A DNA stretch of 60,000 nt from Nematostella vectensis (taxonomy: Eukaryota; Cnidaria; Anthozoa; Actiniaria; Edwardsiidae), in NCBI RefSeq assembly GCF_932526225.1, contig NC_064048.1, positions 9,698,515-9,758,514 on the forward strand, written 5' to 3'. The notes under the pieces are model-generated. The model had not been told where the DNA came from, did not search any database, and was given only the letters and a program-made list of their open reading frames with translations. Each line of letters opens with the position of its first letter. Position 1 is the first letter of the stretch. The position numbers and the translations under genes were made by a program. Positions 12,801-25,092 of the stretch are shown one piece after another.

Positions 12801-15800
12801 ATCAACTTTTCTCAAGCAATCAGAGCTTGCATTTTACTAGTGTTATTTTATAATAAAGGATTATTATTAATGGAGCACAAGGTCTGTACAGGGAAAGATC
12901 AGACCAAGGTCTTGAAGGTACGACCCAAAGCTGTGGGCCAACGACATGTGTTCTATCCTAGCCATAGTGTATAATAACAATGTGTAATAATACTTCAGGT
13001 AGGTATAATTTAATATCAGCAATATGGTACCTATAGGATATTATCTCTTTTAGATGGTTTGTGAGTAATTTTCCACCAACATTAATTCTGAAAGAAAAAA
13101 AAGGCACCAAACTTGTGAATAAGGTTTATCTATTCTATGGTGCAACATTCGTTTTTATTGCTGGATAACCAGGTCATTACATTCATCTTGTACTGCCTGC
13201 CAAGGAAACCTCAATCTCATGTCTGAGACAACACAAAAAAAAATGCTGTATACCTAATAGTAAAGTATCTTAAAGTCCTCTTGAAATCCTCACATAGAAG
13301 GCATCTAATAAACAGTGTGTAAGCCTTTTAGCACAAAAAAATTATTTTTTGTTGACTTTGATTTAAGAAATAGTGAACATTCAAAGATTACATGGCTTGT
13401 AGTAATAACAGGGTATCTGTAATACAAGGTGTTCATAATAACAAGGTGTCCATGATATCGAGATGTCTGTAACAATGAGTCGTCCATAATTATAGTTCTC
13501 CGTGATAACAAGGTGTCCATAATTAAGAGCTGTTAGGGAAACAAAGAGTTGTCCATAATAACGGGTTGTCCATAATAACAAGGTTTACATAATAATGAGT
13601 CCGTAATAACGGGTTGTCCATAATAACAAGGTTTACATAATAATGAGTCCGTAATAACGGGTTGTACATAATAACAAGGTTTACATAATAATGAGTTGTC
13701 CGTAAAAACGAGTTGTCCATAATGACGAGATGCCTGTAATAACAAGATGTCGGTTATAACAAAGAGTCAAACTAAATAGTATTTCTATTTAACGGTTTTT
13801 GAAAACCATTCTACTGTTCAACCTTACCTTCGGACTGCTTTTTTTATCACTTTGCCATTAAACACAGGTACAATGTGAGTAAATGAGTAACCGGTGTCCA
13901 CAACTAGACAAACTGGATTCTTGGACACCATGTCCTGATGACACTTGTATGCGCTTAGTTGCGCCGCTAAAAACAGGAGGAGGCATTTATATTCAGATTC
14001 TTATTAATTTAACTTTGGAAAATTTATGTGAGGAAATTTGGAAAAACCATTTAAATACTTTATACTGTACTTTACTTTATTGACTAAATTAAATTGAAAT
14101 TATTGTATAGCTTTTTGCATTAGGCTGATAGATGCTTTCCCGTGCTTGGTATTTAGATAGGATGACAAAATGGTGGCAGACAGATAATGTAGCAATGGAC
14201 TTATGAAATAAGGCTTCTGTGCTTTGTGTGCGGTAGGATCTTTAGGGCACAAGCCACTGTGGCTAATTTTAAACCAAAGGAATTAGCCACACTGATGGGA
14301 AATTAGCCACAACCGAGAAGCTTTAGTGAAAAATACCCTATTAATCTCTTTAATTTTGTGACATTAAAAACCAGGGAAATCCTATTTCTACTAACTTAAT
14401 TAATATCGCAAAATTCAACACCCTTTCTGTTTTGTTTGCCGTGTTTTTTTTTTCTAAAATGACGACCAAGACGATTAAGAACTTATGATTCTTAACTATA
14501 GTCTCACAGCTTCGATGTATGTAAATGTGTAAGGAGATACATAGCATCAAGCACAATATAATTACTAAAGTTTTGTTTTGTTGTAATGTTTAATGAAATT
14601 CTTGGAGAATGCATTTTTAAATTTTGTTAACGAAATTGAAAATGATTTTGCACCCAAATTGCAAAAATTCGCTAAATATGCTGATCGTTTTTTTTTTTTT
14701 TGGCAAAATAAGTGCCAACAAAATATATTAACAATATGGTAACCAAAAAAGTAACTGGAGCTTGCCAAGAATTATCCTCTTTGTGGAAATATTATGCTAC
14801 CTGGTACTAGGAAACGGTGCAAAACGAGAGAGAGTTCATTCTTCTGTGTTTTTCCAATTTGCAATTTTCATCAGTACATTATCTTGACGTATTAGAAATA
14901 TAATTTCGAGGTAAAAGATCATGATTCAAAATTAACAAGTATGGGAAACAGGCATTCGCCTCCGTGGCAAATGTAGTTAACAATAGAATTCACCACATAG
15001 GGAAGGAACTTGCATTTTGCAATGTGGCAAGCGCCAGCCCGCACGGAGCTGTGCCACTTACTTTCATTGCTAGATAAAGAAACTCATACACAAACCAATT
15101 ATTACTGTATATTACTATTCAATTAGTTCTATTCAAATTTTGATATTTTATCCTATTCAAATTCTTTTTTTTTTTGATTTTCTGAAATATACTTTACCTG
15201 TTGTCCTGCTGAGTGCTTTAAAATTGTACTCCTCAAAAAGAATTTCATCCATTGCATCCTAATGTTTAAAAAATACTCTTTATTACACTTTCTTTTGTAC
15301 TTGGCTCCTCTTGTAAACATCACAAATCACCATAAGATAATAAGATCATGAGAAATTTTCTCTAACCTTGAGAGAAGTGAAGTTAAACTGTGGTTCAGTA
15401 ACCAGAAGAGTGGTATCTTCGAAATTTACCTTAATGAATGTACAAGTAGAACATGTGTTATACACGGTTAGTAAAAGATAGTGTAAAACAATAAAAGAGA
15501 AGCCTCCCCTCTAAAAAAGGTTAGATATGAAATGGTTAAGACTTCATTAAAGGTGGCTCCTTTTTCTTATGTACTTTATGTTTGTCATAGGAGGACAAGC
15601 AAGAGAAAACGCTTGTCTTTGCAGCTGGCTCTCCTTTCCCTCCCTCCCCCCCCCCCCCCCCTACCCATCTCTTGCTTTTTTGTGTGCTAAAGAAATCCTG
15701 AAACTCTGAAAACAATATTTTTCTAATAAACCCTATGGAGAGCCAGCTAGCAGGCTATAGTAAGGCAAATATGATAGTAATATGTAATATGAAGTTACAC

Positions 15801-16501
15801 ATGACTAACTATAATACATACCTCTAAGCCTTCTTTACCAAATGTGTAGTCCCATATCTGCTTTTCCACATCCCAATTCACAAGAAATCCTTTTTGAAAA
15901 GGCAGCACGTAAAATAAGGCTGAGTAATCTTTGCATTCTTCAATCTGATCTCCTATAAACAACTTTCGTCGCTCACTCTTTGCTTTGAATATTGCATTCG
16001 GGATTGATCTATATACCACATCAAATAAACAATTAGTTTTTAAGTACAAACCTCTCCAAAGTGGAAATTAAAGCATCATGCTCCTAACTGTACTCTGATT
16101 TAAAGAATAGTTATATTATTCTGAACTATTTTTAAGGTGAAACCTTCTCTTGATGAATCTATACTGCACAATAATATACATATATATATATATAACACAA
16201 TAATATTCATGTGTATAACTTGATTGAATTTTTATTTAGGCATACAGTTTACTGAAATCTCTGAAGGAAAAACTTTGCTATGGATTTTTTTTTTATTTGA
16301 CAGAAACACGGCAAAATGCTAACGAAAACTCATTTCGAATCACAAATAAAATTAATAAAGCTGATTATTTTCAATCAAACCTCTCTTCTTAGCATTACTG
16401 TAGTAGCAATTGTAGTTGTTTTTGTCTTACCGCGGAGCTGGGTTTGACGCGAATCCAATTTTTTGAGAACACGCGCCACAATCCAACACAAGGGTCGCCA
16501 T
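6875..16501 (-). CDS. ACTR6: Actin-related protein 6 (ARP6/ACTR6 type), 14 exons, 3' end not found
   Basis: ARP6 is a nuclear actin-fold protein. In known organisms it is a subunit of the SWR1/SRCAP remodeller that deposits histone H2A.Z. Exons (minus strand, CDS parts): 16431-16501, 15822-16008, 15367-15429, 15198-15258, 13828-13966, 13031-13087, 12211-12250, 11483-11541, 10314-10392, 9684-9728, 8145-8208, 7637-7696, 7331-7406, 6875-6937. All junctions are AG/GT and all phases agree. The start reads MATLVLDCGACSQKIGF, the first actin phosphate-loop region. Later landmarks are LPFQKGFLVNWDVEKQIWDY, VVDTGYSFTHIVPVFNGK, INVGGKLLTNHLKEII, LHVLDETYVINQ, NERFTVPEILFHPSDIG and NILLTGGSALFPGFKER. 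Together they cover about 95% of an ARP6 protein. The last exon (the C-terminal W-x-GG region) was not found and may lie beyond the repeats or outside the window. No frame break was seen. Confidence 0.93.
8699..8790. repeat. Copy of intron DNA plus 3' half of ACTR6 exon 10
   Basis: Closely matches 9612-9700. It includes the last codons of exon 10 and a splice donor (CACCTGTTCCGTATCATTTT on the plus strand) but lacks the acceptor side, so it is a truncated pseudo-exon downstream of the real one. The pair flanks the copied block 8935-9594. Confidence 0.75.
8935..9594. repeat. Segmental copy of 11590-12247 inside an ACTR6 intron
   Basis: About 660 bp nearly identical to 11590-12247, in the same orientation. 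The copy ends with part of ACTR6 exon 7 (LDETYVINQ codons and the GTACTG donor) but has lost the 5' part and acceptor. It lies inside the intron after exon 10, so the exon piece is out of order and probably unused. Confidence 0.8.
11590..12247. repeat. Source copy of the intragenic duplication
   Basis: Partner of 8935-9594. It overlaps the genuine exon 7 (12211-12250), which makes it the probable donor. Both copies carry mirrored short ORFs of 98 and 78 residues, which are non-coding by-products of the duplication. Confidence 0.75.
12304..12424. mobile_element. Short fold-back element (MITE-like)
   Basis: Begins CCAGGGCGTCGCGGAG and ends CTCTGCGACGCCCTGG, with more pairing inside (AGGGAGCGC / GCGCTCCCT). 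A 120-bp near-palindrome in an ACTR6 intron. No coding capacity; superfamily not assigned. Confidence 0.6.
13400..13770. repeat. AT-rich minisatellite, 48-bp unit with about 24-bp sub-units
   Basis: Repeats of the type AACGGGTTGTCCATAATAAC followed by AAGGTTTACATAATAATGAG. The GGGTTGT landmark recurs at about 13563, 13611 and 13658. It lies in an ACTR6 intron. Several overlapping minus-strand ORFs here are products of the repeat. Confidence 0.85.
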
Positions 16502-17094
16502 TTTGAATTGCATGGGATTCCGCTGAGCAATGGAACAGTCGGCTACCACAGGAGCCCCAACAGGAGAAAACTTGAACCAAAGAAACGCTTACGTGCCCTT
16601 GGGTTCCAGAGGCTGAATATCCGCTTTTCCCAGCATGGTAGGGGGCGGGGGTTCAAATGGGAATAGGACCTGAATAGGACCGCGTTCGCCCAGAGGCTGC
16701 ACGCTTCGCTCGTCGTAATTCTCGCTTCGATCGAAAAACCTCTCGTTTCGCTCGAAAAATCTCGGTTCGCTTGAAACGGAGCCTCTGGTCTCCAGGGTAA
16801 CGCTAACGTAAATGATTTTACTAGATAATATATTTAGGCACAGCCTAAAGGCAGAGCCCCCAAATTCGATTGAATTTCGAATCGGATAGGTCTAGAATAA
16901 TTTTCAGAAAATAATCCCTAAGCAGTTTTTATGTAAACAGCAGGGCTCGGTTCCTAGAAAGCAGGTAGTTTCTCGGTGTTACAGAGCACCAAGATGGTGT
17001 CCATCCCCTCTAGCTAAAGCACCAAATCGGTGTTCTTAGACAAATTCTCAAAGCACCACACAAATCACTACTCTCGCCGTTTGTCGCCAGATTG
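16502..17094. other. ACTR6 promoter side and repeat-rich spacer
   Basis: Immediate upstream region of the ACTR6 start codon. It contains a CAGAGGCT...AGCCTCTG inverted pair (about 16691-16793) enclosing short CTCGNTTCG repeats, typical of a small fold-back repeat. No core promoter motif could be fixed with confidence. Confidence 0.4.
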
Positions 17095-17820
17095 CACAAA
17101 CATGGAGTCTTGTTTTGTCAGCTTTGTCGGTACTGACAAATCGACAAACACGTTTGAAGGCACATAACCATCGCACAGAGGACTGACAAATCGCCACTGA
17201 CAAATTTTGTCGACCTGTCGACTGACAAATCGACAAATCCGTTTCACGGCAGATAACCACCGCACCGAGGACTGACAAATCGCCACTGACAAATTTTGTC
17301 GACCTGTCGACTGACAAATCCACAAACGCGTTTAAAGGCACATAACCACCGCACAGAGCACTGACAAATTGCCACTGACAATTTTGTCGACCTGTCGACT
17401 GGCAAATCCGACAAACGCGCTCAAAGGCATATAAGCACCGCATAGAAGACTGACAAATCAGCACTGACAAATTTTGTCGACACGTGGACTGACAAATCGA
17501 CAAACGCGTTTCACGGCACATAACCACCGCACATAGAGCACTGAAAAATCAACACTGACAAATTTTGTCGACCTGTCGACTGACAAATCGACAAACGCGT
17601 TTAAAGGCATATAACCACCGCACAGAGCACTGACAAATCAACACTGACAAATTTTGTCGACCTGTCGACTGACAAATCGACAAACGCGTTTAAAGCATAT
17701 AAGCACCGCATAGAGCACTGACAAATCAACACTGACAAATTTTGCCGACCTGTCGACTGACAAATCGACAAACGCGTTTCACGGCACATAACCATCGCAC
17801 AGAGCACTGACAAATCGCTA
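17095..17820. repeat. Minisatellite, about 89-bp unit, 7-8 copies
   Basis: Each unit contains GTCGACCTGTCGACTGACAA followed by ACGCGTTT and a CCGCACAGAG segment. GTCGAC landmarks lie at about 17209, 17298, 17386, 17476, 17567, 17656 and 17744. The minus-strand ORFs of 159 and 85 residues are repeat artefacts. Confidence 0.9.
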
Positions 17821-18163
17821 ATCCACTAATAAATATTGTTATCGAGACATTTGATTGGATGACAACCTTATTTATCTATGTGTTAGCGTTAACCTGCTTT
17901 CTAGGAACCCGGCCTAGAATGTTATCTTTAGGTTAATGATTCTCTGTTTTGATACATAAAAGGAGAAATAATTTCATTGATCTAAAAAATGTACAAACAG
18001 TACATAGCATAGTGGAAGACTTGCCTATTGAAATGTTTTTTATTGATTGACAGTATTAACCGTTACATTTTTCATGTAGCAAATATGTTACAATTACATT
18101 TGATAATTTTAAAAAATTGACGAATTTTCTGAAATGAAACAATGTTTGAAAAATGTAAAAGCA
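17821..18163. other. AT-rich spacer
   Basis: No gene or repeat structure recognised. It contains CTTTCTAGGAACCCGG near 17897, the inverse of CGGTTCCTAGAAAGCAGG near 16948. The 89-bp minisatellite is therefore enclosed by a short inverted repeat. Confidence 0.4.
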
Positions 18164-19206
18164 AGAGAGCATACGATAAGAGAGTGACACTTTGGTATTA
18201 CCCGCGCGCCATGTCGATTCCTAATCTGGCTATTTTTAGTAACCACTACCCCACCATTGCGCGTGAGCATTTCTACTCACCCTACCCCCGCGCTTTAGCA
18301 TTTACATCTTGTTGTTTGCCGCTGTTTTGTTACTTGAAAACTAAAAAAAACACATTATTTGCACAAATACCATCAATAATTTCATTCTAGCATCAAAGAT
18401 ACAAGGCAGTTGCGGTATATTAAGGGGATGTAGTACTTCGATGATTGCAAGATTTCGAAAACGTTTAAAAAAAAGAGACTTCATTGAAAATCAAAAGGGA
18501 AAAACCTCGTGCTTCAAACACCGTTTTCGCTCTAACTTGCTGCTTCTTCCTGGTGTCTCAACATTCATTATCTTCCTAATGGTCAAACGAAATCTGTAAG
18601 TTAGACATTCGATATGATATTGATTTTTATGAATATTCCAGTGAATTGAGAAGGATTCCAAGAAAAATACTTTTCATAAAACTATCCTTGAAGCGAGGGA
18701 ATGCATTTTTGTGATGATCAAAGCCAGCAAGCTGAAGTATCTATGGTGAGAAAATAAAGAGGGAGATATTGCTGTACTTCTTTGATGGTGTTATTATTAG
18801 ATGTTATTATGTTGTTATTATACAAGCTGGAGTCGGGGTTTGAATCAAACGCGGTATCACAGCCATTTTATCGTTCTTCGGTTTTTTCTTTCTTCTTCAC
18901 TTGACTACGCCGCTCAGACAAACAAAACAGTCAAACTATTCAGGGATTTAGCTTCTGTGAGTATATTTGCCAATCTTGCTTATTTAAGTTAGACTTGTTT
19001 TCTTCTTCCGAGTTATTTTAAATGATCTCTTTTCATTCCTATTAGTTGAAAAACAACAACACGCAACCCGCGGAGGAGTAGGACAAAATAAAAGGAGCAA
19101 ATCCTCACGCGCAGTGGTGGGGTGGTGGTTACTAAAATAGCCGCATTCGGAATCGGCATGGCGCGCGGGTAATACCAAAGTGTCCCTCTCTTATGTTATG
19201 CTATCT
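18164..19206. mobile_element. Non-autonomous DNA element with about 190-bp terminal inverted repeats
   Basis: The left end reads AGAGAGCATACGATAAGAGAG and runs into ACACTTTGGTATTACCCGCG. The reverse complement of the right end reads AGATAGCATAACATAAGAGAG followed by the same block. The two arms stay similar for roughly 190 bp, including TAGTAACCACNACCCCACCA. The interior of about 650 bp has no recognisable transposase. Target duplication not resolved. Confidence 0.7.
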
Positions 19207-19699
19207 TGGTAAAAGTTAGAGTGGCTTGTTCTTGCCATAGCCCTATTTATCAGCTCGGAATATTTCCTTTTCTGGAAACACTTTTTTGTTTTTTGACATT
19301 CGAGGCATCAAACATTGAAACAACCAATCACAGATCAAATTGTAAGATGCCGTCATAACACATGGCGGCCATAGAGAGACGAGAATAAGAGCATAAAACA
19401 GTATCTTTCTGCTTTTTGGTAGGGTTTTAGACGTATCAAAACTTGAAAGACTTGTAGAAAAGCCTTTGGGCGCAAAGATGTGTTAAAATTTATATTTCGA
19501 ATGGCTATGTTCGGTGTGAAAGTCCGATTCGCTATAGTCAATAGATGACAGCGAGGATGATGGTCATCACGATTGAATTACAGCTTGGAAGCGTAATTAT
19601 ACTGGAATTCGAATGCAAACTTAACGGTGGACAAGCAGGCATGGATTCTAGACCCTGGAGTTGACTACTCAGTACTGCAAATGGTTTTCGTTGCGTCTG
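19207..19699. other. Spacer without recognised content
   Basis: Only short ORFs with no motif. Confidence 0.4.
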
Positions 19700-19915
19700 T
19701 ATCACCCAAAAATGTAACAACACCCATAAATGTTATAACAACCATAAATGTAATAACAGTTACCCATAAATGTTATAACAACCATAAATGTTATAACACA
19801 TTGCCAATAAATGTAATAAACAGTCAACCATAAATGTAAGAACACGTCGCCCATAAATGTTATAAACCACGTTAACCATAAATGTAATAACACGTCGCCC
19901 ATAAATGTTATAACT
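19700..19915. repeat. Short AT-rich tandem repeat (CATAAATGTTATAACA type)
   Basis: About ten irregular copies of a 16-20 bp unit, CCATAAATGTAATAAC or CCATAAATGTTATAAC, spaced by short variable linkers. Confidence 0.85.
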
Positions 19916-20515
19916 TATAATTTCGACTCATAGAAACAACATAAGACAACCAAACTTGGCAGATGTCTTGTAGGTGTCAAGGGGGGTGCAACGGTATGTC
20001 AACTCAGCATGACGTCATCGATGACGTCATTTAAAACGGCAATACTCATATCTCATAATAGAAACATAATTAGAAACATAATAGTTCGGTCTAACTTGGC
20101 AGATGTCATGTAGGTGTCAAGGGGGGTGCAACGATATGCCAACTGAGCATGACATCAACGATGACGTTACTAAAATGGCAATACTTATATATCATCAAAG
20201 AAACATAATAAGGTGGTCTAACTTGGTAGATGTCTGTAGGTGTCAAGGGAGTGTCAACTGAGTATCATGACGTCAACGATGACGTTACTAAAAGCGGCAA
20301 TACCCATATCTAACCATAGAAACATCATAAGGCGGTCTAACTTGGCAGATGTCATGTAGGTGTCAAGGGGGGTGCAACGATATGGTGCCTCAGCATGACG
20401 TCATCGATGACGTCATTGAAAACGGCAATACTCATATCTCATCATAGAAACATCATTAGGCGGTTTAACTTGACAGATGTCATTTAAGTGTGAAGGGGGT
20501 GTGCAACATTATGCA
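19916..20515. repeat. About 130-bp tandem repeat carrying palindromic TGACGTCA sites
   Basis: Four to five copies of a unit with CATAGAAACATCATAAGGCG, CTTGGCAGATGTCATGTAGG and TGTCAAGGGGGGTGCAACG. Copies at 20010-20029 and 20396-20415 contain the perfect 20-bp palindrome TGACGTCATCGATGACGTCA, two CRE/ATF-type sites head to head. The two middle copies carry degenerate versions near 20150 and 20268. Confidence 0.8.
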
Positions 20516-21980
20516 TATAAGTCAATCATATTAGCCAATATGCGGGGACTCTCCAGAAAAGTAGACGGGGCGATCGATCTATCTTTTAGGGTATACAATT
20601 TTTACCAACTGCTATCCTTTAGAGGATTTTTAAGACTTTTTTTTTCCAATTCTGCTAGTCTCACGCCAATTGTGGCCCTTATCGCCCGACATGTATTTTA
20701 TAATAAACCACAATTTAACGTATCGGTTGATACTTCCGGCTTTAAGATAATAATACAGGCTCTATCAGCTAATTAAAACAGCATTTTTCTCGCAATACCA
20801 AATAGAAAACGTCAATAAAATCGTTTGACAGCTTAAAAGATAAACCGCAACATCTAGGCCCGTATTTTATCGTGACCGAATCCCAATTACTGCGACTTCC
20901 AAGTCGTGAGTCGCGATTAAAAACTATGGCAAGAGAATGGTCCAGCAGGACTACGAGATGGTTTCATTTCTCCTTGTACCTCAAAGATTTCAGAGGCTCT
21001 ACTATATCTGCTGTCACCAAGTTTATTTCTGCCGAAATTTTACGTTGCTTTCCTGCAAACTTGGTATTCGATTCATTGTTTAGACCGAGAGATCAATCAA
21101 CGAGAGCTGCACGAATGACGCTGTGAATAATTTTACTGCATAGTGTGTACGGGAAAAAAATGACCGTTTTATTACTGGGATACCTGTGGTAGCCAAGTTA
21201 TAAATTGCAACTGTTTTTTTTTTTTTCCGTGGTCCCGGGAAATCTGCAATGTTTCGCAATACCCCAAGAGCCTTTGCGCCATAGTCACTACTTCGCTTGT
21301 TTTAGTGTATTGATTGCGACCTTACTGGAGCCTTTTTCTTACACGAAGTATCTAGCTTACTGTCCTACGTCATCGCAACGCATAGTTACCAAAAATTTTG
21401 AATAATTTAAAACTGTGTCATGGCTGCCATCTTGAATTTGAGATTCCAGCTCTCAGATCCATGTTATTTGTGCAGTTGAAGGCCCGATTCGCGATTTAAT
21501 AACTGCATATTTAACCATAGCCTCAATTTCTACCAAGTTATTATGGAAAATCATCTCAGCTTGGATTGATTTCGCTGTATTTACTCGTGTTTACATTTGC
21601 GACCCGAGTGCGAGACACGCGGCTCAAGATAACTGACTGCTTTAGACTCATACAGCTTACTTCAAGACGTAATTAAATGTGCTCTGGACACTCACGAATG
21701 GACTCGAGGTATTTACCTTGATTGCTTCATCTATTTTGAAGTGGAAGTAGTTTGAAACAATTGATGAAAATCGTCTCCTACAAATCGCTTTGTCGATGAA
21801 TCTACTTTACATTGGACACTTAACCGGCTACCCTAAGATGAATTTTATGTTCTTACTATAAAATATTTTGATCTCTCTCATTGAATCTCATCATTTTAAC
21901 CATGTCGATTTTAATAAAGTACAGCATAGGTGTTGTAAGTCATGTAAGTGTAAAATATGGGCTTTACATACAATACAGTA
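20516..21980. other. Spacer, no supported gene
   Basis: Short ORFs only, with no domain signature and no splice-consistent exons recognised. Confidence 0.4.
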
Positions 21981-22044
21981 CAATGCAATGCAATGCAATG
22001 CAATGCAATGCAATGCAATGCAATGCAATGCAATGCAATGCAAT
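21981..22044. repeat. Pentanucleotide microsatellite (CAATG)n
   Basis: About 13 uninterrupted copies of CAATG. Read-through gives the repetitive ORFs seen on both strands here. Confidence 0.95.
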
Positions 22045-22261
22045 AATTTATTTTCCGTCGTTGTCGTGAGGAGTGGTCACCCAGTCTCCCGAGCTCGGGG
22101 AGCTCATGGTACAAACACGGTGTTCTTACACCTCGGTGTAAGAACCTCACAACTGACGTCACAAGCCACTAACAGTGTTTATGCTGATAACATGTTATAT
22201 CAATACCTCTCAATCAACTGCATAAGTCAGGAGAAACTGACTCGATGGAACACTAGATCCG

Positions 22262-22380
22262 CATATCTTTAAATCGCTAGAATGTTGGGCCGATGGATCG
22301 CTGGGTCGATGGATCGCTAGGCCGATGAATATCTGGGTCGATGGTTCGCTGGGTCGATGGATCGCTGGGCCGATAGAGTT
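22262..22380. repeat. Short tandem repeat, GGATCGCTGGGTCGAT unit
   Basis: Six to seven copies of a 16-17 bp unit with minor variation (GGGCCGAT, GGTTCGCT). Confidence 0.85.
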
Positions 22381-22411
22381 TTCATCACTGAGAAAACCAA
22401 CCTACTGCCCG

Positions 22412-22805
22412 ACAAGAAGTGAGCCAATCACGGCTAGCATCATTTTATGGGATTCTATTCCAACCAATCGGGTTTCTTTTCTGTCTAATGATATGACATT
22501 TAGATGTCACCGTGCGCCTAAAAAATGTAAACAACTTTTGCGAAGGTATTGGAAGTTTGCTACAAACTGAGACTTTATCTACTTGTTTTTTGTCCTTGTT
22601 TCGGAAAGTGCCGATGCCACAGCAGTGTTTGGGGTACCAATTGTCTACACAAATCGGCAAATCTAGGATTTCTATTGAAATTCAGTAATTATTTCGCCAA
22701 TCTAAAAATTCATAAATTACGAAAATTATAATTTGCTTATTCCCACTCGGAAAAGTGTCCCAAAAAACTCTCCCGGTAAAACCTAACTGGCCCGATAATT
22801 ACCGG
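22412..22805. mobile_element. Truncated copy of the 23.4-24.2 kb repeat family
   Basis: Shares long similarity with 23780-24150, for example GTGCCGATGCCACAGCAGTG and GGAAAACCGGTAATTA-type ends. The left terminus of the longer copy is absent. It has no coding potential of its own. Confidence 0.65.
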
Positions 22806-23423
22806 TTTTCCGGTTTTCTTTGTGAATTATATTTCCTTTCGCCATAATTCATTTTTTTCGGTTAGCTATTTCTTTTCTCCTTGAGCTATTTCCTTCCGCC
22901 GTGACAGATATGGGCCACCGTACTTTCCAGACGACCGAGTAGAGTGTTGGTATTAGAGAATTGTTTTTGGCTTTGATTGCCTACAAACGGTTTGGACTCA
23001 AGCGAAACATTGAACTGCACACTAGCGAAGTGCTTTGCCTCCCTTAGTTTTATCCTTTCGTTTACTCCCAACGACAAAACACATACTTAAGTATCGGATA
23101 ACTTCACTTCACAATAAAACGAACTTACCGTCTCTCGAGCTATCTTTGCTTTATTGCGCTCTGCCTTTTTTTGGCTCTTCGTTTTATACAACACTTGAAA
23201 ATATTAGCGTCTTGGTTCTTATCTTGGGTCTAGTAGTTTTTCTTGCTTCTGTGTAGTCACTTACTTCTGGGAAGTCTTCAAGTCGTCTCAATAATTATTG
23301 TTCTGCTCTATATACATTCTCCCTAAAGTTGCTGTTTGAAGTTTTTAGGAAAAAACAACCGAGTGAGTGCTTCTTTTCCCGTTTTACGCACGTCCCCACT
23401 CTCGCGCCAAAAAACCAGACACC

Positions 23424-24194
23424 AGGGGGTCGTTTCTCAAAAGTCCCGATAAATCCGGAAACCCGGAAAGTCACCCGGTAAGCCCCCGATAAACTTTACG
23501 GGTGTTTCTCAAAACGCCCGTTATTGTCGGGTCCGGAAAAAATCCCGGTAACTTACGGGAGCTCAAGAGCTCCCGTTAAACTTACCGGGAATTACTTTTA
23601 ATGCGATAATTGATACCCAAAACGATGTTTTCCCTTAATATTTTCAGCTGAATTTACAGATCAACTATTCATCTAGAATTGGCCAAGTTGAACTATCCAA
23701 TTTGTTGCTTTTTTTCCGATTAAATCTCGCAATTTTCAAGTTGTGTAGAGTTGTAGTGAATTTTCATCACTTGAGGAAAGGAGTGGGCCAGTCACGGCTA
23801 ACATCAATTTATGGGATTACCTACCAGCCAATCAGGTTCCTTTTCTGTCAAATGATTTGACATTTAGCTGTCAAGTTTGCTACAAAATGAGACTTTTTAT
23901 CTAGTTGTTCTTTTTCTTTTTTTTGAAAAGTGCCGATGCCACAGCAGTGTTTGGGGTACCAGTTGTCTACAGACATCGACAAATCTACGATTTTTATTGA
24001 TATTCAATAATTATTTAGCCAATCTATTCTTATACTCTGAAAATTATAATTTGCTTATCGGGAAGCCGTAAACAGCCGGGACGCTACCGCAAGCTTTGAG
24101 AAACGCTCTTCCTCGCCCGTAAAAGTATCCCGAAAACTCTCCCGGGACCCTAACGGGCCCGGTAATTACCTGGAGTTTTGTGAAACGACCCCCT
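23424..24194. mobile_element. Inverted-repeat element, AGGGGGTCGTTTC ends, about 770 bp
   Basis: The left end AGGGGGTCGTTTCTCAAAA is mirrored by TTTTGTGAAACGACCCCCT at the right. Flanking inner parts are GC-rich with multiple CCGGTAA / TTACCGGG motifs able to fold. The interior is shared with 22412-22805. A non-autonomous DNA element; superfamily unknown. Confidence 0.7.
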
Positions 24195-25092
24195 GAAACG
24201 GGAAAATGCACAGGAATCCCATCGTAAACACAGGAACTTTAGCGTATAGTTATACCCCAATTTCCTATGACTAAAGAACTATCTAAAGAACGGCTCCTAT
24301 CCTGCTATCCGATAGGCGTAATGAACGCCCCCCCCCCCCCCCACCCCCTAAGCTTACAAGTTTGAACAAACGCCCCACAAACGACATTTCGGAATTTCGG
24401 TAATGAAATCTGAGTTTGACTTCTACCAGGGGCTCAAAAGTAGGGAAAATCAACTTGTACACATTCTTGTATTATATAAGTATCACGGCGTTTACCAGGA
24501 TCAGGCTTTTCTTAGACGCGCGGATGAAATAAAGAAAGACTCAAACACAATATTACATACCAAATTACACTTAATTTTCGCGTCACTTTAATCTCGCGAA
24601 TTTTGCGATTTTAAAAGATCCGCGAAAATTAAGTGTCGCGAAAATTAGGATGCGCGAGAATTGTGAGTACACAAGAAGCCTTTGGGGGGAATATTGGCCG
24701 TTTAATAAGCTTTATGGAACACCTTGTTTATTTAGTCTTCTAAGGTTCATAAAGAACGGTAAGGGGTTGAGTTGGACTTGTATTTATAGATTTTTATGAA
24801 ACTAAATTTAGCCCACGCATCTTTTTGTTACAACAGCACATTTTAATTTCACTTGTTTTGCTTCATTCTATCATCCCAAAATCGCGAAATCGCGAAAATA
24901 AAGTATTCTGGTTTTTACGAAAATAGGAAAAATCGCGAAAAAAAAAGTTTCGAAATATCGCCATCTCAAAATCACGAAAATTATACGTTGCGAAAATAAA
25001 GTGTAATACGGTAATCTAAATTTCATTTTATTACGATAAAGCACTTTTTCGCTAACATACATATTCCCCTAAACATTCATTTATATCCCACT
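24195..25092. other. Spacer with C-run and TCGCGAAAATTA-type repeats
   Basis: A C-run at about 24328-24345 belongs to the dispersed repeat also seen, inverted, near 5600. Several TCGCGAAAATTA-like motifs occur at 24590-24660 and 24880-25010. No gene seen. Confidence 0.4.

Noticed and set aside
13523-13745. Overlapping minus-strand ORFs rich in YYVNLVIMDN-type repeats
   Set aside because: They come from the 48-bp AT-rich minisatellite in an ACTR6 intron (48 is a multiple of three, so all frames stay open).
17048-17527. 159-residue minus-strand ORF with repeated CQSTGRQN-like peptides
   Set aside because: Translation of the 89-bp minisatellite; the unit is close to a multiple of three for short runs only, and no domain or splice context supports a gene.
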